The notes: generated from the letters alone by a model not told the origin. Positions 47,911 to 59,105 are shown, counted from the first letter of the stretch. The stretch is DNA of 64,000 nt from Pezicula radicicola (GCA_003008705.1 PDUO01000014.1:842696-906695); one strand, 5' to 3'. Made by a program: numbers and translations.

Positions 47911-49245
47911 TTAGGAAAAGAAACGATTTTTAGGGCGGGGAAGACCAAGATGCTCCCTTAGAGTCGTTCCTTCATAATCACGACGGAAGATACCACGGCG
48001 CTGTAGCTCTGGTATCAGCCGCTCAGCAACATCATCCAGGCCTTGCGGCAAGAATGGGAAGACGACAGTAAATCCATCAGCTCCTTCCTCGGCCAGCCAG
48101 GTACTCATTTCATCAGCGACCGTCTCGGGCGTACCTACAAAGGCAAGTCCGGAATAACCACCGTATCGCTGGGCTAGCTGTCTAACAGTCAGACCTTCCT
48201 CCTCTGCAAGCTTTATTACTCCAGCGCGCCCGGTCTTGCTTGCATTTGTGTCCGGTATATCTGTTGGCAACGGGGCATCTGGATCAAAACCGGACGCATC
48301 ACTCCCAAGCGCGATGGACAAGGAGGCAATGGCGCTGTCGTAGTGAACCAGGCTGTCGAGGTTGAGGCGCTTGGTTTTGGCTTCCTCGACCGTGTCGCCG
48401 ATGATGATTAAGGCTGCTGGCAGAATTTTGAAGTGATTGCGATCACGACCAGCGGCGGTCACGCGTCCTTTGAGATCCGCATACAGTGCCTTTGCGGAAC
48501 CCAAGTCTCGAGGCGAGCAGAAAACAACTTCTGCAGTTTCGGCTGCCAACTGCCTTCCAGGCTCGGATTGACCAGCCTGAACGATGACGGGCCAGCCCTG
48601 AACTGGTCGTGCAATATTCAGCGGTCCCTTCACCTTCAATTCGTCACCCTTGTGGTTCAGGACGTGCATCTTTTCCGTGTCAAAGTAAATGCCACTTTGC
48701 TGATCACGGATAAAGGCATCATCGGCAAAGCTATCCCACAAGCCAGTGACAACATTGTAGAATTCCCGAGCCCTCTTATAGCGCTCAGCATGTTCCACAT
48801 GATCATCTAGGTTGAAGTTCTTCGCTGACTCAGGGTTACCAGTAGTGACGATGTTCCATGCCGCTCGGCCATTGCTGAGATGGTCCAGCGAGGCGAAGCG
48901 ACGGGCAATATGATACGGCTCGTCGTATGTCGTCGATGCTGTCGCCGCAAGCCCAATCTTCTCAGTCACTACCGACAGTGCCGAGAGTAGCGTGAACGGC
49001 TCGAAAGAAGTTACCGTATGGCTACGCTTCAGCGCCTCGACCGGCATGTTGAGCACGGCTAAGTGATCAGCCATAAAGAAGGCATCAAACTTAGCATCTT
49101 CTAGTTTCTTTATGAAGGATTTCAGATGAGAGAGATTGAAATTGGCATCCGGATAGGCGCCCGGATAGCGCCATGCGCCGGTATGCAAGCTAACCGGCCG
49201 CATAAAAGCTGTGAGATGCAATGACTTTGACTTTGATTCCGACAT
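47911..49245 (-). CDS. Flavin-dependent monooxygenase, NtaA/SnaA/DszA type
   Basis: FMNH2-dependent monooxygenase of the bacterial luciferase-like superfamily, NtaA/SnaA/SoxA(DszA) branch; members oxidise chelators, sulfur heterocycles or similar compounds and need a separate flavin reductase. Single exon, 444 residues, as usual. Seen: FMRPVSLHTGAWRYPGAYP, FDAFFMADHLAVLNMP, GLAATASTTYDEPYHIARRF, SNGRAAWNIVTT, ARPVQGWPVIVQAGQSEPGR, VGTPETVADEM and DGFTVVFPFLPQGLDDVAE. The start is MSESKSK; the longer open frame upstream looks non-coding. No intron, and base composition is visibly richer in G+C than its AT-rich surroundings, which would fit ancestral acquisition from bacteria. Substrate and reductase partner unknown; no reductase gene is in the window. 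Confidence 0.93.
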   Translation of the reverse strand: MSESKSKSLHLTAFMRPVSLHTGAWRYPGAYPDANFNLSHLKSFIKKLEDAKFDAFFMADHLAVLNMPVEALKRSHTVTSFEPFTLLSALSVVTEKIGLAATASTTYDEPYHIARRFASLDHLSNGRAAWNIVTTGNPESAKNFNLDDHVEHAERYKRAREFYNVVTGLWDSFADDAFIRDQQSGIYFDTEKMHVLNHKGDELKVKGPLNIARPVQGWPVIVQAGQSEPGRQLAAETAEVVFCSPRDLGSAKALYADLKGRVTAAGRDRNHFKILPAALIIIGDTVEEAKTKRLNLDSLVHYDSAIASLSIALGSDASGFDPDAPLPTDIPDTNASKTGRAGVIKLAEEEGLTVRQLAQRYGGYSGLAFVGTPETVADEMSTWLAEEGADGFTVVFPFLPQGLDDVAERLIPELQRRGIFRRDYEGTTLREHLGLPRPKNRFFS

Positions 49246-49984
49246 GTCCTTTATACTAGTCCAAGACTGAAGTTGCGATATGGTAAGGAGTGCTCGTAGA
49301 TGAATGTCGGGCTGAGAAATGGATTGAGTATGACATTGGCGGCCAGCTTGATGGCTCTGATATATGTCATAGCTACGATTACAAATGCAACAAGACTTGG
49401 GGTGGTTTAGTTGGTCCGTTAAGTGAAGTTGGGGTGGTGTAGCAATCACGACATCGATTGATGTGGGGCAATTAGTAGCACCAGGAGTGTCTGATTCGCT
49501 TGCTTAATCCCTAAATCCGACCCCTAAAGCTTAAAGCATTCTATCCTTTTTGATTAGTATCGACTGTTTGTAAGCTCTCGGGACTTTTATAGCCATCATA
49601 AGCTCTTGTTTCGAGCTTCAATTTCGCGTTTGGGGAGCGAACGAGGCGGAAATCAAGGAGGACTTAAGAAAGAAATATATGTACTAGACAGTGGTTACAG
49701 TGAAGGAAGATCGCGGCAAGAAAGACTTTAATCCCGTAGCGTAAGGAAATAAAGAAGTATTTAATAGCTATATAGACTACGAATAAGAGGGTCCTCTGTA
49801 GAAGAGATAACATCTTACCTTTCAAATAATCTCGAAAATATTTCTACGCTTTAGAACAAATACTTTTTGAGGCAATAGTTCCTTGCAAGTAATGACTACT
49901 CATAAAGCTATTCCGTGGTATTCTCTCAACCAAAAAGAACCACGAGATTCTCTCCATAGATCCTAAGACTACCAACACTTAAGC
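49246..49984. other. Intergenic stretch
   Basis: No gene is supported. It separates the monooxygenase start from the 3' end of the sterol-reductase pseudogene. Confidence 0.5.
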
Positions 49985-51387
49985 TTAGAATTCTTTTCTA
50001 GAGTGCTTATTTCTAGGCAAGAGACAATCTCCGCCACGCATAGCTCGATAAAACACCATGTAATCCACTAAGTGGCCAAATACTCCAGAAAATATCCAGA
50101 AACCGTAACTTCCAAGATCCTGCAAGGCTCTAATTTCTGCTTCAACATCAGCCTTGACCTTATCATAGAAAGAAGGAAGATAAGCCGCATGATACTTCGT
50201 CTGTAAAGCATCATATTCGTCGTGGCTATAGATATCATAGAATTCCTCTTCAGTGTAGTACGTATGAGCATATATCCATTTTTGACCACCCAACTCTCTC
50301 ACCTTATGCTCAAACTTCCGGTTCTAGGACACGAAGTCATTATGTCCTTTAGGTCCAGGTCCCCAAACTCCAAAGTTGAGCATCATTTCAGGAGAACTAT
50401 CGCCTCTCACGGCAAGGAGACCGTGGAGCGCATGATACATTACTCGGGTATGCATGAATTTGTCAGGTATCCGGCGCGTAATACGATTGAAAGGGTTATG
50501 AAGTATCGAGATGCAAAGATTTAGAGTTTTAGATGCCGCGGAGGTGTCAAAAGGTACCTAAAAGCATAGGTGCCAACCTAAAATCCGACGCGGTCGTAGC
50601 GAAACAGATAATTGACGAGAGGAATGGCCTCCGTAACAGGTCCAAAACCTCGAATTAAGAGTTTCTTGTGTGAAGACAGAACCATGGATCTGTTGGACGT
50701 ATGAAGCCCTGGACATTCATGTGGGCTTCGGAAGACGTCCAGTGCAGATGACGCCATTGTCTTTACTAAAAAGAATACCATCGAGATAGTCAATAATAGG
50801 ATCATTCGGAGCTTCTTTGATTCACTCAATGCTCTCAGATATACTCCGAATTGGTCGATATGTAAGCTCAACGTAGTGTTTACCAATCAACAAGTTACAA
50901 CTCTTATAGAGTGACAACTCCCAGAGTTCCGAAAGACGCTACAGCACAAAAGAAGAGGTCTAGCTTCTCGGAACTCGATGCTGTCACCTTTTCTCCATTT
51001 GCGAGAACCATCTCAATCCAGTTGACGGTACGGTCCGGTCGAAGAAACCATCTTGAAAGAACTGTTTTCACCAGAAGTACCAGAAAAGCCACCTTCAGGA
51101 GTGATACCCGGAAATTCCATTACAACTGGATGGACTAGGCCGTATCGCACCGTCTCTTCCGCAAGGCTGTCTATAGGTACATTGGGCTCAACAAATATAG
51201 TTTTCTTTTTAGTGTCAAAACTGAGGATGTGGGATAGTGTACTCATGTCAACCACGTGATCCCGTTGAAGCTGTGAATCACGGGTGCCGTTTGTTGAACC
51301 GTGGTAGATCCTAAAGGCTCCTTTCCGATCATGGAATTTTTTGATACTGGCTGCGATTAGAGAAACGGCTTCGTCGTGGAGACCCAT
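49985..51387 (-). pseudogene. Delta(24)-sterol reductase-like (DHCR24-type) FAD oxidoreductase, broken
   Basis: Homologous along its length to DHCR24/Diminuto-type FAD-linked reductases, which reduce the C24 double bond of sterols or sterol-like triterpenes. Recognisable in order: FRIYHGSTNGTR, TIFVEPNVPIDSL, VMEFPGITPEGGFSGTSGEN (FAD-binding), GFFDRTV, NWIEMVLANGEKVTAS, SFGTLGVVTL, DYLDGILFSKDNGVI, VTEAIPLVNYLFRYDR and KWIYAHTYYTEEEFYDIY. The frame is broken several times: a one-base loss near 51050, a five-base tandem gain near 51024-51036, and stops at 50822-50824, 50717-50719, 50578-50580 (where relatives have Trp in GFWVG) and 50324-50326. These are not explained by introns. The protein cannot be made from this copy. 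It lies on the same strand as the cyclase gene about 2.3 kb away. Confidence 0.85.
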
Positions 51388-53645
51388 TTTGGTCAAGAAA
51401 AGGAGAACGTGAAGAGAAGACTCGGAGTGGGAAAACACAAGGATGTACTGAGTATCAGACTAAGAATGACGATTTGAGTAGTGTTGAAGATGAGGTTGTG
51501 GAAATGGATGAATAAAGAATAATAAGGAAGTTGGTGGTTGCGCTCGCTTAAGGTGAGTTGTCTGTAAGCGACAGTCAATCTATCATCCATTTCCTGGGTA
51601 AATTTGAATAGGAAAAAAATAAGTGGAGACAAGCGTCAGTTATTCAAATTGAGTGAGTAAAATCAGGGGAAGGTGATAGAGATAGTAATTCAAAGTAATA
51701 ATTGGGGCTTTTCCGCCTTGTCCTCATGACCCTCGATTGGATGTAAATACCTGAGATCCAATCTCCCACTTCTGCTGATGCCACTCTTCTTTGCACCTAG
51801 CTTTTCGACTTATCCCGATAACTCAGCAAATAAATCACCATTGACACCTTTCTCACACCCAAAGGCAAGAATTTGGTCTACAGTCCGGAATGGAAACAGG
51901 TGTTCTGAAATGTTGCTAAGGTCCACATATTAGACACTCTTAATCCTAATTCTCACTCATCCTCTAGGCACGCCATCCATCACCTCCAACCCTACAACCA
52001 AAGGTTTCATTATTAGGAATACTTCCTTTACTCTCCTTCTATAAGCCATTATATCACGTGTCGGAGTATATCCTCAACATGGCTATAATTACTTCTTCTT
52101 TTTCGGGCCTTTGGCTCAGGCTTCTGGCACCTTGTTTTCAATTGTAGCGCCATACGCGAAATGCCGTGGCGTCCGCAATACCTTATTTTGTATAGGAATC
52201 AGGCTCCAATTGATGCTCAGCTCTTGTATATAAAGGCCTACTGCCTGCTACTCATTTTTCAGAATCAGATAATTCAGACTCTCACACCATTGCCACAATT
52301 TTGTTCGAGGGTTCATAACTTCTTCCTGTACCTACATTGAGTTCTTAGCCTGGACTATCCTTGAAGCAGAGATATTCCCACATATTGCGCAAGTCCACAC
52401 ACCAGATACTTCTAACTCCCACTCTGAACCCAGCTCCTTCGTCTGATACCACCAGCCCCGTGGCGAACGCTTTCCATGTTGCGATTACCAACGTTTGTTG
52501 CCAATGCTGTTTCTTCTTGTCAAATTGTTTGCATATTGTAACATTGGATGGAAGCAAATAGTACTATCGAAGGCTAAAATCCTTTCATCTGATATATTTT
52601 CACTTGATTCAACTAACAGCAAGACACAACTTGACAAGTAAAATTAATTTCGGCGCGAAGAATTCTAGGCTCTATGGCCCTAGATCTGCTTTGGCACAAA
52701 ATGTGAACTACTGGAAAGGAACATGAGGGACAGGTGATGTGAAGACGAGGCTGGGGTAGGATACCACACACCTCCCTCCAAATATGGCCTGCACGTAGCG
52801 CAGTCTGATGCCTCTGTGACTGAAACTTCTGGGACCGACCGTAGATTTTGTGGTATTTCACCTCTTCTGGGTGGTTTAGACACCTAGTCATTCTGGAACT
52901 GTAAGTCTCAGCAAGCGAGCCCAATAGGGAGCCCCTAAAAATGTACTGTACAGTACTGTCCAAAGCTTTTGCATCTCGCAACCACCACTTATTATATACG
53001 TATGAGAATACGTTCAAAGTATTATACACGGTTTTGCGATCAATAGACTTAAAAAATTTAGTGGGTGAGGTATCCTTGGAGTCATAACCACCAGTGGTAT
53101 TCAATGTCTTTAAATTGTTGACTCTCTCATTTACTCATCTTCTCCCTAAATTACTTCGCGATGAATTCAGCCTGTACCAAATCCATTAACTCTACTCAAT
53201 AGCCTTCTCAACAACTTCATCTCTCCCCAAGTCCTTCTCATCTAAATGCCATCGCTGTCATAACCATTACAGTCTTCTCCCTAGCAACTTCTCATACTCC
53301 GTAGACGTGTATGTTGTGCTCTGTTCATTGTCACCGGTTTCTTGACTAGAACGTCTAGTTGTGGTATAGGTCTGTGAGGACGTGTTGGTAATATTGACAA
53401 TGCGAAGCTGTTTATAGTTGCGAAGCCTCACGTAAATCAAAGATTTCACGTGCAAGGTAATACGAATAGATTCTCAATAAATTGGGCGTTTGAGATTGAC
53501 TCAGCGAACTTTGTATTCACTGGTTTAAGTCTCGAGGCACTTTGTTTCCGTGTAGAAGCGAACCATCAATTTGTACTGTACGATATGAAGACAACAAAAT
53601 ACCTCTTTGCATGAATAGACAGAAGATGTTTCTGCTAGGGACACT
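51388..53645. other. Intergenic stretch between reductase pseudogene and cyclase
   Basis: About 2.3 kb. A 163-codon frame at 52613-53104 (-) has no recognisable motif or splice partner and was not called. Nothing else is supported. Confidence 0.4.
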
Positions 53646-55932
53646 CTACCCTCTATCAGTCTTCTCCATTACAGTCTTAGCATACCTCCCCAGCGCCATC
53701 ATGGGAAAATAATGTCTATAGTAATCATAGCCCAAGAAGTAAAAGTTCGGAAAGCCGACCCCAGTATGCGTCGTTTCTTTCCAGCTCTTTCCGCCCTCGT
53801 CCATGTCCACCTGTGTGGTGACCAGATACTTAACACCCTTGATGATACTTTCATCCTCAGGTGGAAGATATGCTATCAGCCCCATCAGCGCCCACGCTGT
53901 CTGTGAGGGAGTTGATCTGCCCTTCCCGGCAAGTTCTGGGCGGCGATATGTTTCGAGGCTTTCACCCCAACCTCCATCTGGGTTCTGGCAGGATTTCAGG
54001 AAGGAGAGACCCTGTGGAACGAGCGATTGCGCGAGTTGGGATGTGAAGTGGACCTCTTGGCTAGAATCTAAAGGTGCCTTACCCTCGGCAAATTAGTGGG
54101 TATGGCCGTTGAGAAATGGTTCAAGGGCGCGCTCTGTGAAGGATGAGAGCCCGCAAAGTACCCCACTAGTGCCATATATGTAGTTACAGCCCCGCCGGCC
54201 GTACCATGCGCCTATGTGCTTCTCCTGCTGAGATGATATGAATTCAATGGCACGAATAGAAGACATTTTGATGCGTGGAAGAAGGTTTCGCTGGATTTGG
54301 TCCCGGTGGGGACTGCAGAGAAGCATCCCGAACGCTTCCAGCACTCGGCCTGTAACATCTGACCAGGACGGGTCACATAATGCGTCCATATCGCTGAACG
54401 GAATCTTGTTCAGGAATAGAGCATCATTGTTCGAGTCAAAGGCTCCAAAACCGCCATCTCTGTTTTGCATACCTAGAAGCCATTCTGCTGCTCTTGTCAC
54501 AGTAATTGATGTGGCGGAAGTTGGATCTTGCTTGAGAAGTGCCATAATGACCACAGCTGTATCGTCAAGGTCCGGATACCATGAGTCATAAGGACCGAAA
54601 CTGAATCCTCCTGGAACCAACTCGGTATTGTAGATTCGCCAATCCCCATTGGGACCTGTATGTTGCTTCGACTTAAGCCACAATATGGCTCGCTTAATAA
54701 GGGGCGAATCTAGTGGCTGCATTGAATCGCAAAGTCCGATCGTCATCAGTGCGGTGTCCCAGAGCGTGGATAAACACTGAAGGATTCAAATGTCAGTCAG
54801 CATGGGAATTCCTAAAATATTGACAGACTAGCTTACTGCTTGCACTCGTTTCCCCCGGTTATCTTGCCAGGTCATCTTTTCAACGGCTTCCAGTCCTCGG
54901 GAAACAGGCGAATCCTCGATTGTATAACCCTCCAGAACGAGGGCCAGGATAGAGAAGTGCAGTGGTGGGAAGTTGCCCTGGACTACTCCGGACTCTTCTT
55001 GATGAACTAATATCCACTCCAGGCACTGTCGCCTACTGTAAGTTCGGAGTGGTCCCAACAGCCTGCCAATGAAATGAAGCGCCTTGTCAATGACGGCAAA
55101 TGACAGTGAAATTACATCCTCGTTCCACAGCTGCCACAGGCTCGAAGTATACGGGATCATCTTATCAGCTGGGTTGAGCCACAGCTCATCTAGGAAATCA
55201 TTGTTTGCAGATGTTCCATTTGGTAATGAATATATGGGTTCATGGTGTCGGATTATGCACAGTGGTATCATGAAAGCTCGTGCCCAAGAAGATAACTTGT
55301 AGATATTGATAGGAGACTGGCGAGGCAGCAGAATGAGCTCCGTCGGCAACTGTGGGACTGCAGCCCAAGGAAAGAGACCGAATCTGAGTATAATTAGCTA
55401 CCGATACGTACTTGCAATATAGGAAGATCGCTAGTGAAAGATACATATCAACTTACTGGGCAAGGAAGATGCGAGTGAAGATGCGCACTTTGGCTACTCC
55501 TCCTTTACCAATCACGAAGGTGCGAGCCTTATGCATGGCAGGGTGATCGAATGGGACTCTCAGTATCTTAAGCGCTAAATATGCCTCTGTAGTAATGGAG
55601 ACATCCCCAGGATACTCATCGGGAGCAATGCCCCACGAGCCATCTTCCTTCTGGTCTGCAAACAGGTATTGACAGATAGCTTCTCTGTCGGCGTCCAGGT
55701 CAAGACCGAGGGCTTGGCGGAGTAGGACGTACTCTAGTGTCAACGACGCTTGACAGCGACTTTCGCCAGACCAAGTGCCTTCAGGTTTTGCGAGTTTCTG
55801 GGAGTATTTTGCTGCAAATTTTAGACAATCAAGTATCGATTCTGTCAGGGAACGACTCGCCGCTGGAGATGTCGGTAGTTCTTTAACGATAGGCTGTTTC
55901 TGCATACTCAGATCACCGAAGGCAGCTTCCAT
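53646..55932 (-). CDS. Squalene-hopene cyclase-type triterpene cyclase, interrupted by one in-frame stop
   Basis: Class II triterpene cyclase of the squalene-hopene type, which protonates and folds squalene into pentacyclic hopane- or fernane-type products. Exons 55932-55457, 55383-54837 and 54776-53646 join in frame to 717 codons, the normal length. Seen: QW-type repeats (DGSWGIAPDEYPGD, GDWRIYNTELVPGGFSFG, DGGFGAFDSNND, DGGWGESLETY), the catalytic acid DLDDTA in SWYPDLDDTAVV, SWSDVTGRVLEAFG, WYGRRGCNYIYGTSGVLCGL and the C-terminal TGVGFPNFYFLGYDYYRHYFPMMALGRY. One TAA at 54093-54095 interrupts the frame, about 150 residues before the end. Relatives have about 25 fewer residues around this point, so an intron may once have covered it, but no GT donor lies between LCGL and the stop. 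As it stands the product would lack the last QW repeat and active-site aromatics. Divergent from the P450 gene. Confidence 0.88.
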
Positions 55933-56283
55933 GGGTCTTTCATTCTAATCATAAGACACAAGAGTCGTGCTTAGTAGTCAGAGGAAAGAGGATAAGGAAG
56001 GATACCCTATAAAAGCACTCTGCGATAGATAATCGCAGAGTCTACGAAAACCCCAGAATTCCAAGGGCTTTTGACACTATTGAAAGTATCAAAGCGTTGT
56101 CGCGCCCTCCTTAACCTTTTTAAGCTTGTAAAAACGTATGCGAAGTAAGTGACGAGAGAGCCAGCTGACTGCATGGCTTAAGAGAGCTGACTGCCGGTCC
56201 TTCTTATCAATTGCGCAACACGTTGGGATGCGGGAAAACGCTCCAACGCCGTAAGGTCGCTGTAGCGGATATCTTACTCAATA

Positions 56284-56571
56284 CGGAGGTTTCGGTCAAA
56301 AGTCGTAAGAATACAGGCCATAGGCCTGTAGCTCAGGGTTATAGCGTATTAGAGCCTGTAGATTACCGCTTAAATACCTACCAGCTGTCCCTGCCCTCTA
56401 AAGGGTAGAGTTTCGCTTAAAGGCCCTATAATATCCTACCTTTAGCGTCTAAACGCCTAAAAAGGCCTTATAAGAAGTATAGCCACAGGTCTGTAAGAGG
56501 ACGCTGTAGCCATAGGCTGCTGCTGTAGGCTTTTTAGCCTATATTCTTACGACTTTTAACCGGAACCTCTG
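56284..56571. mobile_element. MITE related by its ends to the mariner copy at 6187
   Basis: The 288-bp element has ends of 30 bp (56284-56313 and 56542-56571) matching in 27 positions, flanked by TA (56282-56283, 56572-56573). The left end begins CGGAGGTTTCGGTCAAAAGT, close to the CGGAGGTCGCGGCCAAAAGT of the mariner element. It encodes nothing. It is most simply a non-autonomous relative. Confidence 0.88.
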
Positions 56572-56651
56572 TACAGCGTTAATGATCGGCCAGTACCATG
56601 TAATGCAGGCGCTATACAGGCTGATACTTGCTTGATCTATGGAACACTGTA

Positions 56652-56912
56652 GTGAGTGGCAGGCTTAAAATATATTTTTGTATTAGATTTCCATTTTACT
56701 AGGGGGACACTACTAGGAATTTTTAGTCACACCCTAATATAATTAGTATAAAACTCTATATATTTATAATATTAATACCTACGATATAATTATAAAAATA
56801 TAAAGCCTTAAGTTATAGTACCTTAAAAATAGGGTATACTACCCTAAAAGTATAAACTAGGTACCATCTTTAGGCACTATTTTAAATTTCATGTTTTAAG
56901 CCTACCACTCGC
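56652..56912. mobile_element. Second MITE, directly upstream of the P450 start
   Basis: The 261-bp AT-rich element has ends GTGAGTGGCAGGCTTAAAA and (minus strand) GCGAGTGGTAGGCTTAAAA, 19 of the first 22 positions matching, flanked by TA at 56650-56651 and 56913-56914. Its ends differ from the neighbouring MITE. Confidence 0.78.
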
Positions 56913-56953
56913 TATGACGTTCCGTATCGATCAAACTGTGCCGCAGCCCACAC

Positions 56954-59105
56954 ATGTCGAATGCTATTTGGAGTTCCTTAAGCTTTCTCATGCCCCTTCT
57001 CCTTCATTATTTGACAACTGCCAACTGTACTTCAAGCCGATTCTTAATAACGACTTCCCAGCGAACGGACGTACCGGTTCTATTGAGCGAGTTCTACTCT
57101 TTGTTCCGCTTGCAGTCTCTTTGTGGAGAGATTGTTGTGGCGGGTGCCAGCGCATTATTTGTTCTCACGGCAGCCTATCTGGTTGTTCTGGCGAGATCTG
57201 TAGAACATTTGCCGAAATCACTGCCATGGGCAGGTCGAAGAGACGAACTATTCTCCAAAGTCCGAGCAAGCTTTCGAGAGTATTATAGGGGCTGGACTAC
57301 TTTGAAGGAAGGCCAAGAACAGGTAAGTGGAATATTCTATTATGGAAGGAAGGCTTTCGTATATTCTTGAACTTGGACCTCATGGCCGGCAAATGCTTGT
57401 GATGCAGTTGCTGACAAAAGTAGTATGGGAAGAATGGCTTGCCGTTCGTTCTCCCTCAACCTACTTTCCGATCATTGGTCATTTTGCCTCAAGAGTATAT
57501 GAAATGGATGTTGAAGCAGCCCGAAACTATTCTCTCCGCTCGTGTGGTACAATGGGAGCTCTTCGGCATACAATACCTAGTACCATCGGTGGTATCAGAT
57601 ATCCATATCCACTTAGTAAACATTATGATTAACACAATGCGTACGAAGTTTCGGGGCAGCATAACTCTTCTTCAATCGAGGCTGGTTGATCAGGTAATCA
57701 AAAGTGTGGACACTCAAATGGGTTTCGATGAGGCCGATTGGAAGGACATCGGTCTTTTCGACTTCATGACCAAGGTTACATGCCAGACCACTTTACGAGT
57801 ATGGGTTGGCGAAACCATGTTTCGCAATAAGGCTTTCGTTAATGCTTATAACAACTTTACAATATGGTTCGGATTCGGCAGTTTGATGCTGTCGAGTTGG
57901 GTACCACCAGTTTTCAGCACCGTGCTCGGCCTCCTATTCCAGATCCCAATCAGGATCTGCATACATCGCTGCAAAAAGCATGTTCTTCCAGTCATCAGAA
58001 AGCGTTGGGAACAGGTGGAGAGAATGAAGAGGGGTTTGTCCATCGAAGAAAATGTCCCGAATGATTTCATCACTTGGAATGTGGAGGCGGCAATGGCAGA
58101 AAAGTACAACAAATTCAGCTGTCCTGAATATCTTTCAACTCACTTGTTGCTTTTTGTGAGTCGGCAACTTCTGACCACATATTACACTGCTGATCGTTGT
58201 ACAGGCTGTAGGTGGCATCCCTACTGCTGGATTCATCGGCACGAACGTCTTCAGTAACCAACCCTTTCTTTCGTTCCTCCTCTTTGAATTTGCTGTGTTG
58301 AAGCTCCGGACACATGTTTGATCTCTTTCGGTTCTTGCTCTCTACAGAAACCATGATACTAATTCGCTGTAGTGGACCTCTTTTCGTCCGATCAAAAGTT
58401 CTTCGAACGCATTCGCCAGGAAGCAGAGGAAGTGTTCGGGGCAGTTACTGATCCCACGGATACAACCCTGCTGACCAAGCTATCATATACAGATAGTGCT
58501 ATTCGAGAAAGCTTACGTCTCAATCCCTTCCTTATCTCCTTCCCCCAGCGCAAAGTTATCCATGCAAATGGCGTGACGTTGCCAGATGGCACTCACCTGC
58601 CTCAAAACGCTTGGATCGGAAGCTCTATCTTGGACGCTCATCAGAATGAGAAGTACTATTCTCATGCCAAGGACTATCGACCATTCAGGTTCATCGAAGC
58701 GAACCAAGAGAATGTTTTGAAAGTTGGGAGCGAGTCGATAGAAAAGCCTGACACCGTCTTAGTTAGTGTTGGAGAAGATTTCTTTGGTTTCGGTGCTGGA
58801 CGTCATACTTGGCAAGTGTACTTTACAAAATTGGTCATATTGATATACTAACAAGAGGCAGTCCTGGACGCTGGCTCGCGGCAGCACAGCTTAAACTTAT
58901 ACTTGCCTATGTTACATTGCACTATGACATCAAGCCCCTTGCCTACCGTCCGGCAAACCAAAGAATGGGCGAGATCAATATTCCAAATAGGCATTTCAAA
59001 ATCCAGGTACGCAGGAGGAGTGTCGAGGTGGGAAGTACTTTGCAAAAGATTCAAGAGCGATTCCATGAATGGGCGTCGTCCGAGACGTGTCTCTCTGATC
59101 TTTAA
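56954..59105 (+). CDS. Cytochrome P450 monooxygenase
   Basis: Membrane-anchored haem monooxygenase of the fungal terpenoid/secondary-metabolism type; likely oxidises the product of the neighbouring cyclase (inference from position). Exons 56954-57322, 57424-58155, 58205-58253, 58373-58811, 58862-59105 give 610 residues. Residues about 45-75 contain a membrane anchor (EIVVAGASALFVLTAAYLVV). Seen: KNGLPFVLPQPTFRSLV and EYMKWMLKQPE; an I-helix-like TAGFIGTNVFMDL; the ExxR motif in SAIRESLRLNP; DYRPFRFIEA; and the haem loop FGAGRHTCPGRWLA. The haem-ligand Cys codon is split by the last intron (58812-58861), which starts with GCAAGT, so a GC-AG intron must be accepted to restore it. Family conservation around every junction supports the exon model. 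The N terminus is longer than usual, so a later start is possible. The reading frame is intact, unlike the cyclase and the reductase. Confidence 0.88.

Larger units (their letters stand above)
55933..56953. other. Divergent promoter region of cyclase and P450, filled by two MITEs
   Basis: The only sequence between the start codons of the two divergent genes. More than half of it is made of two TA-flanked elements (56284-56571, 56652-56912), leaving about 350 bp on the cyclase side and 39 bp between the second TA duplication and the P450 start. Confidence 0.8.

Noticed and set aside
52613..53104. 163-codon frame (-) between reductase pseudogene and cyclase, considered as a missing cluster gene
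   Set aside because: No motif of a glycosyltransferase, acyltransferase or oxidase, and no supporting exon on either side.
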